A DNA stretch of 64,000 bases from Cyclobacterium amurskyense (GTDB lineage: Bacteria > Bacteroidota > Bacteroidia > Cytophagales > Cyclobacteriaceae). Positions within the stretch are counted from its first letter, which is position 1, and each line of letters opens with the position of its first letter. Of the stretch, positions 35,101-44,032 are shown in pieces. The notes beneath the pieces are model-generated. The model saw nothing but the letters and a program-made list of their open reading frames with translations, made no database searches and was not told the DNA's origin. Location: positions 124,001 to 188,000 of the forward strand of contig NZ_CP012040.1 in assembly GCF_001050135.1 (NCBI RefSeq). The letters run 5' to 3'. A program made the position numbers and the translations under genes.

Positions 35101-35318
35101 ACATCAGTGACGGTACCAGAGACGGTTCGTTGTTGTGCAAGGGTCATTGAGGCAAGCCCTGAACCCAGAAATAAGATCATTGTAAAAACCCCTAAATAAA
35201 AAAGGCGGTTGATCTTGCTTAGGACGGGAAGGAATTCTTCCTTCCCCATTTTTCCATTGTATTTTTTTTCCAAAACTGATTGATTTAAGTGGTTAATTAT
35301 ACTTATATAAAGATTCAT
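32142..35318 (-). CDS. SusC/RagA-family TonB-dependent transporter
   Basis: The product has up to 1058 residues. A second ATG at 35249 (MGKEEFLPVLSKINRLFYLG) would give a more usual leader; the signal peptide ends near ASMTLAQ. A CarboxypepD-reg domain (VSGTVTDVESGETLPGVNILI) is followed by the TonB-box region LDEVVVIGYGTRKKTSVTSSI and the SusC plug (VRGLGSISAGNDPLVVIDGFPGG, LKDASSTAIYGSRGAGGVILVTTKRG). A 22-strand barrel ends in LNIGF. There is no N-terminal STN domain, so control through a FecR-type anti-sigma factor is unlikely. It heads the leftward locus with SusD, amidohydrolases, DegT, sulfatase and cupredoxin. Confidence 0.95.
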   Translation of the reverse strand: MNLYISIINHLNQSVLEKKYNGKMGKEEFLPVLSKINRLFYLGVFTMILFLGSGLASMTLAQQRTVSGTVTDVESGETLPGVNILIKNTNIGTVTDIDGAFNLKVSDEGAVLVFSFVGFVSQEVAVNNRQTFAINLVPEQSDLDEVVVIGYGTRKKTSVTSSISKLENQNLDQLPVGRLENVLAGRMAGVNISNTRNRPGDAPDIRVRGLGSISAGNDPLVVIDGFPGGNLGQLNMNDVESIEVLKDASSTAIYGSRGAGGVILVTTKRGSTQKPELKINSYFGMSNALVHDDWLTGEEWHSYLAKYQNREFAWAGGDTSIPIWGDPRRPLTYQVNPLTKELPQTIWQDEVLQTATIQNHNISLSGGTDNTKYYLSGTYMDEEGVLKTSGYKKYSFRANVDVKINEMISMGMELSPSYSKTRYAGSNMVSLVKYPPFVSPDYIDGKYPRTYDYIPTGHSGQASPYVYLYGTENYSNVFTNIGRAFINLNLMDGLSFKTSVGTNIAFTNNDYWSGGIGDTRVNTNGNVSDARSINLVNENVLNYTKTFNDVHNVGGLLGASYQNSTSRSLAMYAVSNSFNNDKVKTLNNAIINPANTTQSKSEWGLVSYFARVNYAYKDKYLLEGSFRRDGSSRFGPENKWGNFPSLSAAWRLSEEEFIKNIPNISEFKLRASYGVTGNFNIGNFQYLGSVGSVSYSPNNMLVNGIVQNSMANPRLSWEKTKGYDFGFEISFLQNRFNLNVDYYDNLTTGMLYNVNTPAITGFSSIINNVGEVRNSGLDVEIDTRNLVGEFKWNSSFNLSMNKNEVTDLGEVDERINTYWSMDFLLREGEPMFSYYGYKSIGVFQNEEQISQTPSLAGTKPGNPIFQDTNNDGEIDPEDKVILGSFQPKMQLGFSNEFYWKQFDLSIFMQASLGAKMFNAENQYYEGNTLGAMRRSLVENQWWSEEEPGDGTNPAAALSQLFGYNTNNDFYLEDASYLNVRSINLGYTFPDFSEGKGIKSLRLYASVNNALVIKNKGNHAYNPEGTTRGEVSGISSTPGVNLGSEPLNRTFVLGLNIGF

Positions 35319-35808
35319 TTGGTTTTGTAACCCAAATAATAATTATAGTATAAATTCTAAAATTGGAATTAAATATGTCTAATTATAGAATTAGAACATT
35401 AATCATCTTTTCGGTTACGTTACCTTAAACCTATTAAATTTTATTCAAGTAACAAACAATTTTATAGTATTTTACTTAATTGAAGATTAAATAAAATTAA
35501 ACCAGTCACAGAATATAAAAGATAACTTTTCAAAGTATAAAAGTGATGAATGGAGTATTTCTAATGATTGATCTTGAAAAAGAAGGCTAAATAAAAATGA
35601 AGATCATTAAATGTCAGGCAACACTTAAAATCAGCAATTTATCGCCCACCTTTAATCCAATTATTTTCCAGACTATAATAACTCCATTGGTGGACCAAGT
35701 AAAATGGTTAACTTGAGTAAAAGCCTGGATTTACATTTTAAAAAGTTTTTTTAGTCGTCTTCCAACCTTTTGCCGGGTTTCTGACTCTTTTATACATATG
35801 GACGAAAA
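35319..35808. other. Divergent intergenic region between the SusC gene and the ECF sigma factor gene
   Basis: This 490-bp AT-rich region must carry promoters for both divergent units. I found no clear TTTG/TAnnTTTG pair and no coding frame. AATTCTAAAATTGGAATT and TCTAATTATAGAATTAGA near 35355-35395 are short palindromes close to the SusC start that may be operator-like, but this is weak. Confidence 0.35.
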
Positions 35809-36339
35809 ATGAGTATACCAAAGCCAGATGCGACACTGATAAAAAAGATCAACCAAAATGACCGAAATGCTCAATTTCAGTTATTTGAAATGACCAAAGG
35901 AATGTTGTACTCAACTTGCTACAGAATAATCGGTGATGAGGAAGAGGCTCATGACATTCTTCAAGATGTTTATGTAGAAGTATTTCAGAACATACGAAAA
36001 TTGAAAAACCCTGAAGCACTTATTTCATGGATGAAAACCATCGCTGTTCGAAAGGCGATACACTTTAGCAAAAAGAAGATCTATTTTGAACCGGTAGAAA
36101 ATCAGGAAATGGAGACTACAGAAGCATTTGATTCTTGGTTTGATGCAGAAATACTGGATCAGGCCATACTAAGTCTTCCTTCTGGGGCCAAGGCTGTTTT
36201 TCTACTCACGACAGTGGAAGGCTATTCGCATAAAGAAACGGCAAAACTACTTAGTATCACAGTGAGCACTTCAAAATCTCAGTTGCACTATGCCAAATCA
36301 TTACTTAAAAGTAGAATCACTAAGCTCCTTAAGGCATGA
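35809..36339 (+). CDS. ECF-type RNA polymerase sigma factor
   Basis: A 176-residue sigma-70 family protein of ECF size. Region 2 is at about 20-90 (LYSTCYRIIGDEEEAHDILQDVYVEVFQNI, then LKNPEALISWMKTIAVRKAI). Region 4 is at about 125-175 with a helix-turn-helix (GYSHKETAKLLSITVSTSKSQLHYAKSLLKSRI). Regions 1 and 3 are absent. The stop overlaps the next ATG (ATGA at 36336), so it is coupled to a single-pass membrane protein that probably restrains it. The regulon is unknown. The gene lies between two SusC loci, but neither SusC carries the STN domain used in classical FecI/FecR signalling. Confidence 0.93.
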   Translation: MSIPKPDATLIKKINQNDRNAQFQLFEMTKGMLYSTCYRIIGDEEEAHDILQDVYVEVFQNIRKLKNPEALISWMKTIAVRKAIHFSKKKIYFEPVENQEMETTEAFDSWFDAEILDQAILSLPSGAKAVFLLTTVEGYSHKETAKLLSITVSTSKSQLHYAKSLLKSRITKLLKA

Positions 36340-37001
36340 AGACACACAACCCCAACCCAGAGCTTTGGAATAAGATTTTAGAAAGGAAAACCTTCGACAA
36401 ACAGCTGGAAGAAAATAGCAGAAAACTTCCCATCAGGGAGCCTAATACCGAGATCTGGGGACAGATTGAAAAAAGGCTTGAGGAACCGAAAAGGCCGGTA
36501 ATCTGGTATTATTTAGGTGCCGCAGCTATTGCCATGTTCCTGTTATTTTCAGGAATCGATTTCTTCTTATCCTTTCAGGGTGACGAAAAATCACCTTTAT
36601 TCACAGAAAAACCAAAGTTAATTGCTCCTGATAATTATTTAGCACCTGAAGTAATAAATCCAAGGGAAAGGATCCCTGAAAAAATAGCAACAAATAAATT
36701 TCCTTCTTCTGAGGTGAAAATTTCCCCACCAATTAACCGCAAGAAAACAGAACCGATTACAGCTAGTGGAATGGCATTTCCCCCTACAATAATAAAAAAA
36801 ACATTCACTATAAATAAAACAACTATTCAGCCTCCAATGGTAGCCAATAAAAAAACTTACCATGAAGTGAAAATCACTTGGGAAGCAGAAAAACCAAATT
36901 CAAGCGGTTCTCCTTTTGGAAGAAAAGAAAAAATACAAGTAGAAAACGTCAATTACCCGACGGCTACAATTCAAGTTAAGTTCAATAAATCAAAAAACTA
37001 A
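36336..37001 (+). CDS. Single-pass membrane protein, putative anti-sigma factor
   Basis: A 221-residue protein with a cytoplasmic N-terminus of about 50 residues holding two similar short helices (NPELWNKILER and NTEIWGQIEKRL). One membrane span follows at about 54-76 (VIWYYLGAAAIAMFLLFSG), then a basic, Pro/Lys/Thr-rich periplasmic part. There is no zinc-binding HxxxCxxC motif and no FecR domain. Position directly after the ECF sigma factor, with an ATGA overlap, makes an anti-sigma role likely. The repeated N-P-E-L-W/N-T-E-I-W motif may be the sigma-binding part (inference). Confidence 0.75.
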   Translation: MKTHNPNPELWNKILERKTFDKQLEENSRKLPIREPNTEIWGQIEKRLEEPKRPVIWYYLGAAAIAMFLLFSGIDFFLSFQGDEKSPLFTEKPKLIAPDNYLAPEVINPRERIPEKIATNKFPSSEVKISPPINRKKTEPITASGMAFPPTIIKKTFTINKTTIQPPMVANKKTYHEVKITWEAEKPNSSGSPFGRKEKIQVENVNYPTATIQVKFNKSKN

Positions 37002-37020
37002 TATTCTAAATTCTCTCGTT

Positions 37021-37785
37021 ATGAAAAGATCAATTCAATTGTCTTTAATGGCATTGCTATGCGCAATCCAATTTGAAATCCTTGCTCAGCAAGTAGAAAA
37101 CCAATTGCCTAAAAATACCCAGGAATGGATGGACGAAGATTGGCCGGTTACTGATTCCCTGGCTTTTGAATTGCCAAATCAAGGCAAACTTTTATTATTG
37201 TTTAATTCTAATGAGCACAGCCCAGAGGACTTAAAATTAAAATTTAAGCCCATTCTTAATAAAGCAACTGAATTTCCGGAGTTTAAAACCATTACCTACA
37301 GGCTAGCCGAGGCATTTCCACAGACAAGTGTGGACAGAGTCATTCTCAACATTGAAAAAAAATATGTCCCTTATGCAGATCGGCTAGAAATGACTTTTCC
37401 TGTAGGATTAGATTATACGGGAGGTTATTTCACACCTGAGATAGGGTTTAGGAGTAAGATTTCTTGGAGAAAATTTGATATTGGCGCTTCGATTACCAAC
37501 TCCGTTTTTTTCCCGGAAAAAATTGAAAACAAGGTAGCAGTCAATCACAATTGGTTTTTAAATGCGGAATTCAGCTGGGAGCTATTCAATCCCAAATCCA
37601 ATAATAAAAACATGATAGGCATTGGCTACCTATTGAACGAAGAGAAAAGCCAACTATTCAACCAAACTACGATCAAAGCTTTCTACAGAAGGCAAGTCAG
37701 TCAAGTCATTTCTATTCAGGTAGGGGTAGTTGGCACCAACAAACTTAACACCCTTTATCCTACAATAGGAGTAAGGTTTTGGTAA
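37021..37785 (+). CDS. Exported protein, possible outer-membrane beta-barrel, in the sigma factor operon
   Basis: A 254-residue protein with a signal peptide (residues 1-22, ending EILAQ). The C-terminal half alternates polar and hydrophobic residues (DIGASITNSVFFPEKI, WFLNAEFSWELF, IQVGVVGTNKLN) and ends in VRFW, the aromatic terminal residue common in outer-membrane barrels. I do not recognise the family. It begins 19 bp after the membrane partner of the sigma factor, so the three genes form one unit; it could be the sensor or the output of envelope signalling. Confidence 0.7.
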   Translation: MKRSIQLSLMALLCAIQFEILAQQVENQLPKNTQEWMDEDWPVTDSLAFELPNQGKLLLLFNSNEHSPEDLKLKFKPILNKATEFPEFKTITYRLAEAFPQTSVDRVILNIEKKYVPYADRLEMTFPVGLDYTGGYFTPEIGFRSKISWRKFDIGASITNSVFFPEKIENKVAVNHNWFLNAEFSWELFNPKSNNKNMIGIGYLLNEEKSQLFNQTTIKAFYRRQVSQVISIQVGVVGTNKLNTLYPTIGVRFW

Positions 37786-37867
37786 AAACTAACATAAAGA
37801 AATAACTAACCGATTTTTTTAAAATACCCATAGTTTTTTAGAAAAAACAGGCATTACATTCTCTTTT

Positions 37868-37905
37868 CAAAAAAATAGCATGGCTCAACCGTGCTATTTT
37901 TTTTC
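37868..37905. terminator. Intrinsic terminator after the sigma factor operon
   Basis: Stem AAAAATAGCA (37871-37880) pairs with TGCTATTTTT (37892-37901), with an inner GG/CC pair and a T run on the plus strand. The A run on the other side would allow two-way use. Confidence 0.75.
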
Positions 37906-37912
37906 AGCCTTA

Positions 37913-37955
37913 AACCCGAAATAGGCAATTGACAATCTTTTTCATAATCCGAGTT
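37913..37955. repeat. Dispersed palindromic repeat, diverged copy
   Basis: AACCCGAAATAGGCAATTGA...CATAATCCGAGTT is a 43-bp element with imperfect arms. It matches the intact copy at 47459-47501 at both ends but is decayed in the middle. It lies just after the terminator at 37868. Confidence 0.65.
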
Positions 37956-38232
37956 AAAAACTTGACCTATCGCATATACAGAATAACTCAGATTGAGCAC
38001 AGATAAAATGTTCTTTTTAGATAATACTTTATTTATTACCTGCCAAAAGAAGGAGAGGAACACTTTATCCAAAAAATAGAAGCCCCAAAAGCGTACCATC
38101 CTCAATCTTCAAATTAACCAAACAAAACTTCTTGAATAAGAACCAGTAAAATCACAAAAAAATGATATCAATTTCATCATCTCTTTTAATCTAAATGAAT
38201 AATGACTAAATGACAATAATATTATATTAAAC

Positions 38233-38285
38233 CGACTGCTTTTTTACGACAATTTGCTGTAAAATTGGGATTACGACTGCTTTTT
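38233..38285. promoter_or_regulatory. Direct repeat CGACTGCTTTTT upstream of the second SusC gene, possible operator
   Basis: Two identical 12-bp copies (38233-38244 and 38274-38285) are spaced 41 bp start to start, close to four helical turns, about 310 bp before the SusC start codon. The 805-bp region from 37786 to 38591 has no gene. Such phased direct repeats are a usual form of regulator site, but no regulator is encoded next to it. Confidence 0.4.
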
Positions 38286-38591
38286 GATAAAGTTGGACTT
38301 AAATTTTTTTTAGGAGAAAAAAATTTTTAATATGCAATAATGAAACAATAATAAAAATAGCAATTTTCACTCAAATACACACGATTTATCAATAATTATA
38401 AATTATAACAAAATAAAGTTTTGACATACGAGAAAAGATCCATGTTTAACGAAATATCTATTTGTTACTTCATGTAAATTATTTACCGTTCATCAATAAA
38501 CCAAATGCCAATGAAATAGATTTCTAAAAGCCCAAACCCGATTTTAAGAAAGGATTTCTTTCTAATCAAAAACAATTAACAATAATCCATT

Positions 38592-41500
38592 ATGAAAAGA
38601 AAACTACTTAATCGACTAGTGGTGAAACCGATATCATCACTAGCGACTTTATCGTTCTGCTTGTTTTCAGGGAGCTTAATGGCTCAGCAAACAAGTTTGG
38701 ACAAAAACCTAAAAAATATCGAACAAAATCAGCTTACGACTGCCTCCAATTCCAATGTAGGCAAATCGACATTGGCAGATATGTTTGACGTCACGATATC
38801 AGGAACAGTTACTGACAACAATGGCCAACCTATTCCAGGAGCCACTGTTTCTGTACCCGGAACATCCATAGGAACAGCAACCGACCTGGATGGTAAATAC
38901 ACCCTTACAGTACCTGATAATTCTTCAGTGGTCATTTCCTTTATAGGTTTTGAGAGTCAAACCATAGAAGTTGGCAACCAATCTACTATAGATGTAACCC
39001 TTACCATGAGCACCCAAGCTTTGGATGAAGTGGTTGTTATTGGTTATGGTACCCAAAAGAAGAAAGACCTTACAGGTGCTGTAATCAATGTGCAGGCTGA
39101 AGAGGTAATGAAATACAAACCTACCTCTGTTTCTGAAATCTTAAGAACAACAGTACCAGGTTTAAGTGTGGGATATTCCACAAGTGCGAAAAACGTTCCT
39201 AGTTTCAATGTTCGTGGAGATGCTTCTATTAAAGCTGACGCAACTGATGAAGCCAATGCGAACCGTCCACTTATTGTACTAGATGGTGTAATATTTAGAG
39301 GTGACCTTGCAGAAATCAACCCTAACACCATAGAAAGTGTTGATGTTTTGAAGGATGCGAGTGCTGCCGCCGTTTATGGTTCTCAAGCGACCAATGGTGT
39401 AGTAATATTTACCACCAAAAGAGGTGAATATGGCAAACCTCAAATCTCTTTCAGCTCCAGAGTTGGATTAATAACAGGTGCTAGAAGACAACAGACTCAC
39501 AAAGGTGGTGAAGATGTATTGAATTGGTTAACGGACATGAACGAAACCATTACCAATTCCATTACTGATCCTTGGACAAGATTTAGGGATTATAACAGCA
39601 TTGATCCTCAGTACCAAGATGATTGGCTTGCTGCCAATGGTATACCAGGTGAAACTGACCCAGCTAAAATCGATTTGGCTAGGATTAATAACTTTGGTTT
39701 TTGGGAAAACGAAATTGAGAATTACCAGAATGGTATTTCTTACGACTGGCAAGACTTCTTATTCCACACAGGTGTAAGACAGGATTATGACGTTAGTGTA
39801 TCAGGAAGAAATGAAAGGGTATCCTATTATTACTCTTTGGGATACAGTAATAGAGAATCTGTTCAAATTGGAGAATCCTTTGAAACAATCACTTCTCGTT
39901 TAAATTTGGATGTAAATTTGGCTGAGTTTTTCACCATTGGTGCAAATACTTCCTTTACTTACCAAAACGAAGGACAAGAAGCCGTAGAAAGTGGTAGCTT
40001 TAGGGTTTTTTCACCTTATGACCAACCATGGAAGAATGGCATGCCACAAACAAGAGAAAACTTGAATGATCAGGCTGCAGGTTCAAATATTAGTAACCCT
40101 TACCAGGATCCATCTTGGAACACAAGAAGCTATTCCAGGTTTATGATTAACCCTACCTTATATGCTTCTGTTAACTTACCAGGAAACTTTACATTAAGAA
40201 CGGATTACACTCCTCGATTTGATGTTTACAAAAGATTTGACTTGGATGAAAAAGGAAACCCTCAAAGGGCTGTAGATGCGGCTGAAAGAAGGTACAATGA
40301 TTACTTCTCTTGGCAGTCCAACACTACTTTAAACTGGAACAAATCTTTCGGTGAGCACAGAATCAACTTCACTGGATTATACAATGCAGAAAGAAACCAA
40401 AGATGGGAAACCAGAGCAATGACTAACAATTTCTCCCCAACATCTGCACTTGGTTATCACGCAGTACAACTTGGCCTTAATCCTACCATGTCCTCTTATG
40501 ATGAGACAAACTCTAGAACAGGTTTAATGGGTAGGGTAAATTATGCCTACAGTGATAAATACAATTTCTCTGCTTCCATCAGAAGAGATGGTTACTCTAG
40601 ATTTGGTTTACAAAACATCTATGGTAATTTCCCTTCAGTATCTGGAGCTTGGACAATTAGCAATGAGGACTTTATGCAAAACAACTCAGCACTTAATTAC
40701 TTAAAGTTAAGATTGAGTTATGGGGTTAACGGAAACAGTAGTGGATTGGAAGACTACAATGCTTATGCAAGATTGAGTAATGGTGTATTTTTGAATTATG
40801 ATGGAGGATATGTACCTACACCTTATACAGAGATCACTAGAATAGCTAACCCTATGTTATCATGGGAACGTACCGGATCTTTTAACGTAGGTTTGGATTT
40901 TGGTCTTTTCAATGATAGACTAAGCGGTTCCTTAGATGTATACCAGTCAGAAACAAGAGATTTATTGTTGGATCAAAAACTACCTGATTTATCAGGATTT
41001 GAATCAGTTAAAACCAATGTAGGGAATTTACAGAACAGAGGTTTTGATTTGGGATTAAACTCAATCAATGTATCTACTGCTAACCTTGTGTGGACTACTG
41101 CCTTTAACGTCACTTATAGAGTGAATAAAATCACCACTTTAGGAAATGCTCCTTCTGAGACAACCGACAGTGAAGGAAATACAGTAATGAGAGAGCCTGA
41201 TGATTTACAAAACGGATGGTTTATTGGTGAAAACAAAGACATCATTTGGGATTGGGAATTAGATGGGGTTTACCAATTGGGAGAAGAAGCAGAAGCTGCT
41301 AAATATGGCCTATTCCCCGGAGACTTCAGGTTTGTGGATCAAGATGGTGATGGAGACATTGACATTGATGACAAAGTATTCTTAGGCTTAACCAATAACC
41401 CTTGGTACATCACTTTAAGAAATGATGTAGAATATAAGAACTTTGATTTAGGTGTAATATTCCTAGCTAGATTGGGATACAAAGGAGGTACTTCTGAACC

Positions 41501-41840
41501 TTTTAACAATTCTCAACAATATATCAAAAACCACAACTGGTACGATATTCCTTACTGGACTCCGCTTAACGGACAAAATGATTTTGCCAGAATTAACTCA
41601 ATCAATTTGGGTGGTGGTAATGCATGGTTGAGTCAGTCTTATGTAAGGCTTCAAAATATTTCAGTAGGTTATAGTTTGCCTCAAAATATTTTGGAAAAAG
41701 TCAAAGCGAATAGGGTAAGACTAGCCGTTAACATTGAAAATGTGGCTGTCTTCACTCCATGGATTAAGGAATTAGGCGATCCAGAATCTGCTAGAGAAAT
41801 GCCAAGAACTTATTCATTTAGTTTGGATGTAACTTTCTAA
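38592..41840 (+). CDS. SusC/RagA-family TonB-dependent transporter
   Basis: A 1082-residue protein with a signal peptide ending SLMAQ, then an unusual 45-residue polar spacer (QTSLDKNLKNIEQNQLTTAS...). The CarboxypepD-reg domain follows (ISGTVTDNNGQPIPGATVSV), then TonB-box region ALDEVVVIGYGTQKKKDLTGAV and the SusC plug signature (LIVLDGVIFRGDL, DVLKDASAAAVYGSQATNGVV). The barrel has an acidic calcium-like loop (DQDGDGDIDIDDK) near residue 920 and ends FSLDVTF. There is no STN domain. It is followed 49 bp later by SusD and heads a locus of oxidoreductase and isomerase-type genes, suggesting uptake of an unusual sugar or glycoside. Confidence 0.95.
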   Translation: MKRKLLNRLVVKPISSLATLSFCLFSGSLMAQQTSLDKNLKNIEQNQLTTASNSNVGKSTLADMFDVTISGTVTDNNGQPIPGATVSVPGTSIGTATDLDGKYTLTVPDNSSVVISFIGFESQTIEVGNQSTIDVTLTMSTQALDEVVVIGYGTQKKKDLTGAVINVQAEEVMKYKPTSVSEILRTTVPGLSVGYSTSAKNVPSFNVRGDASIKADATDEANANRPLIVLDGVIFRGDLAEINPNTIESVDVLKDASAAAVYGSQATNGVVIFTTKRGEYGKPQISFSSRVGLITGARRQQTHKGGEDVLNWLTDMNETITNSITDPWTRFRDYNSIDPQYQDDWLAANGIPGETDPAKIDLARINNFGFWENEIENYQNGISYDWQDFLFHTGVRQDYDVSVSGRNERVSYYYSLGYSNRESVQIGESFETITSRLNLDVNLAEFFTIGANTSFTYQNEGQEAVESGSFRVFSPYDQPWKNGMPQTRENLNDQAAGSNISNPYQDPSWNTRSYSRFMINPTLYASVNLPGNFTLRTDYTPRFDVYKRFDLDEKGNPQRAVDAAERRYNDYFSWQSNTTLNWNKSFGEHRINFTGLYNAERNQRWETRAMTNNFSPTSALGYHAVQLGLNPTMSSYDETNSRTGLMGRVNYAYSDKYNFSASIRRDGYSRFGLQNIYGNFPSVSGAWTISNEDFMQNNSALNYLKLRLSYGVNGNSSGLEDYNAYARLSNGVFLNYDGGYVPTPYTEITRIANPMLSWERTGSFNVGLDFGLFNDRLSGSLDVYQSETRDLLLDQKLPDLSGFESVKTNVGNLQNRGFDLGLNSINVSTANLVWTTAFNVTYRVNKITTLGNAPSETTDSEGNTVMREPDDLQNGWFIGENKDIIWDWELDGVYQLGEEAEAAKYGLFPGDFRFVDQDGDGDIDIDDKVFLGLTNNPWYITLRNDVEYKNFDLGVIFLARLGYKGGTSEPFNNSQQYIKNHNWYDIPYWTPLNGQNDFARINSINLGGGNAWLSQSYVRLQNISVGYSLPQNILEKVKANRVRLAVNIENVAVFTPWIKELGDPESAREMPRTYSFSLDVTF

Positions 41841-41889
41841 AACTAAGCACTATTACAGTTTTAGAAACACAAATTAAAAAAAGAAAGAA

Positions 41890-43911
41890 ATGAAAAAGAT
41901 AAATATATTTAAAGGGATAATACTTCCTGTATTCCTGGTATTTTCGTTCTCATGTAACGAAGAATTCTTGGATGAGAAACCATTGTCATACTTAAGTCCT
42001 GAAAACACTTTTGTAGATGCAGCAGGACTCCAAACTGCCTTGGATGCAGCATATCTTGGGGTTTTCAGTCAATGGAATGGTGATACCCGTGAACTGATGT
42101 TCAACAGTAACATGAGTGATGCTTCTGTGGTATCTGCTACGGATAAACCGGATGCATTTGTAGATTTACGTGTATATGCTACGCCTACCAACAGTAGAAA
42201 CAATGATGCTGGACGTACAAGGTCTTTTTACGCTGACAATTATAAGCATATCAAGAAAGCAAATACAGTAATAGATTATATTGACATCCCTGACTGGGAT
42301 AATGGTACCAACAATGAAGATAGGAATCACTTATTAGGTTCAGCCTATTTCTTGAGAGCCTTTTTCTACATGCAATTGACCATGGATTTTGGTAATGTTG
42401 CTTTCCCACTAAATGTGCTAGCAGGAGCGAGGCGTGATTTTAAAGCATTTAATATGCAAGGAATCTGGGACCAAATGATTGTAGACTTGGAATATGCTGT
42501 ACAGCATGTTAAACCAAAAAGTCAAATACCTGTAGGGCAAGCCCCTAAGGATGCTGTACGTGTCCTTTTAGCTAAGTATTACATGCTTAACTTACGTTTT
42601 GCCGATGCTGAAAAATTAATGGACGATGTCATCAACGGAGGTGAATCTCAACTTTTCACCGATGACATGATACCTGCAGATGTTACCGAGGTAGAAGTTG
42701 CCAATACCAACAATCCAAATACAGGAAATCCATTGCCTGGTAGAAGTGGTTATGCCTCTGCTGATGCAGTAAATTACCTACACATGGACAAAGGAGCACA
42801 AAAAACCAGTAATCCTGAAGGGATTTGGTTGGTTGTCAATGAGCCATTCGTATTGGGTACGCAAGGTAGATCTGCTAGAATCAGAGCTTGGGGTCCTAAC
42901 TTTGTAAGTACAAACCTAGGTGTTTGGGAGCCTGGTACTACCAGAACCGGTACAGATGTACAGCAGTCTACTAGCGACGAAAGAGGTAGAATGATGAAAA
43001 AATGGGGTAGAGGTCAAGGATTTGCGAGACCTACCAACTATTCTCAATATGACATCTGGAACTTTAAAGGAAAAATTGACGAACAAGATTACCGTCACAA
43101 AGACCTTAACTGGTTTGAGATGGAGGATGTTTTGTATGACAATCCTTCTTTATTGGAAGATGGAAGTGAATATTATTTGGAGCCCCTTCGTCTATATGAT
43201 GACAATGGCAACTTAACTTGTCAGGATACCATCAGGTGCTGGTTCGGTTACCCAAGATACAAGTTTTACTCTGTTAACCAAGAATCTAGACCTGACCGTC
43301 AGGATGGAGGTAAAATGGACATGTACATCATGAGAATTGCTGAAGCCTATTTAGTAAGGGCAGAAGCTCGTTACTGGCAAGACAATTATGCAGGTGTAGC
43401 TGAAGACATCAACACCATCCGTCAAAGAGCTAACGCCATGGAAATGTATACTGTTGCAGACATTCAAACAGAAGGTATTGGAGCAGTTCTTGACGAAAGA
43501 AACAGAGAGCTATTTGGTGAAGAATACCGTCATGATGAGTTGGTTCGTATTTCTGTAATCTTTGCTAAAAGTGGCAAAATGGCTTACAATGGCAAGACTT
43601 ATTCAATCTCTGGTACAGATATAGAAAAATCGCTTTCAGCGAGTAGTTTCTATTATGACAGGATGATGGAGAAAAACACCTTCTTTAGAGACGAAGTTCC
43701 GTGGGCTACTTACAGCACTACCAAATACACCATGGATCCTATGCATGTATTTTGGCCTGTTTATCAGCCATACCTTGTAGGTAATGTGGATGCTATATTG
43801 AACCAAACTACCGGTTACAATGGTGCAGAGAACAATATTGAACCACTAAATCATGTAGTTCAACCTGCAGGTGCTCCCAATGAAGACCCTATGAGAGCCA
43901 TTGGCGAATAA
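41890..43911 (+). CDS. SusD/RagB-family outer-membrane lipoprotein (large)
   Basis: This 673-residue protein has lipobox SFSC (Cys22), then NEEFLDEKPLSYLSPENTF, the usual SusD opening. Helical repeat segments (LLGSAYFLRAFFYMQLTMDFG, AKYYMLNLRFADAEKLMDDV) and the C-terminal pattern (LDERNRELFGEEYRHDELVRI) fit the family. At 673 residues it is well above the 480-560 typical of SusD proteins, with added loops in the middle (about 250-400). Partner of the SusC encoded just upstream. A terminator follows at 43944-43976, so the enzymes downstream may be transcribed at a lower level by read-through or from their own promoter. Confidence 0.94.
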   Translation: MKKINIFKGIILPVFLVFSFSCNEEFLDEKPLSYLSPENTFVDAAGLQTALDAAYLGVFSQWNGDTRELMFNSNMSDASVVSATDKPDAFVDLRVYATPTNSRNNDAGRTRSFYADNYKHIKKANTVIDYIDIPDWDNGTNNEDRNHLLGSAYFLRAFFYMQLTMDFGNVAFPLNVLAGARRDFKAFNMQGIWDQMIVDLEYAVQHVKPKSQIPVGQAPKDAVRVLLAKYYMLNLRFADAEKLMDDVINGGESQLFTDDMIPADVTEVEVANTNNPNTGNPLPGRSGYASADAVNYLHMDKGAQKTSNPEGIWLVVNEPFVLGTQGRSARIRAWGPNFVSTNLGVWEPGTTRTGTDVQQSTSDERGRMMKKWGRGQGFARPTNYSQYDIWNFKGKIDEQDYRHKDLNWFEMEDVLYDNPSLLEDGSEYYLEPLRLYDDNGNLTCQDTIRCWFGYPRYKFYSVNQESRPDRQDGGKMDMYIMRIAEAYLVRAEARYWQDNYAGVAEDINTIRQRANAMEMYTVADIQTEGIGAVLDERNRELFGEEYRHDELVRISVIFAKSGKMAYNGKTYSISGTDIEKSLSASSFYYDRMMEKNTFFRDEVPWATYSTTKYTMDPMHVFWPVYQPYLVGNVDAILNQTTGYNGAENNIEPLNHVVQPAGAPNEDPMRAIGE

Positions 43912-43943
43912 AATTTAACCACTTGTGAATAAAAAGTAAATTA

Positions 43944-43976
43944 ATTCCCCTGCTGTTATCATTTGGTCAGGGGAAT
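43944..43976 (+). terminator. Intrinsic terminator after SusD gene
   Basis: Perfect 9-bp arms ATTCCCCTG (43944-43952) and CAGGGGAAT (43968-43976) around a 15-nt loop are followed by TTCTTAATTT. It lies 33 bp after the SusD stop codon and may reduce expression of downstream enzymes relative to the abundant surface proteins. Confidence 0.7.
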
Positions 43977-44032
43977 TTCTTAATTTAATGGGTCGAATTA
44001 ATTATAACTTCAATAATAAACCAAATTTGAAT

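Noticed and set aside
35809..37001. Classical FecI/FecR control of the adjacent SusC
   Set aside because: The partner protein lacks a FecR domain and the SusC proteins lack STN domains.
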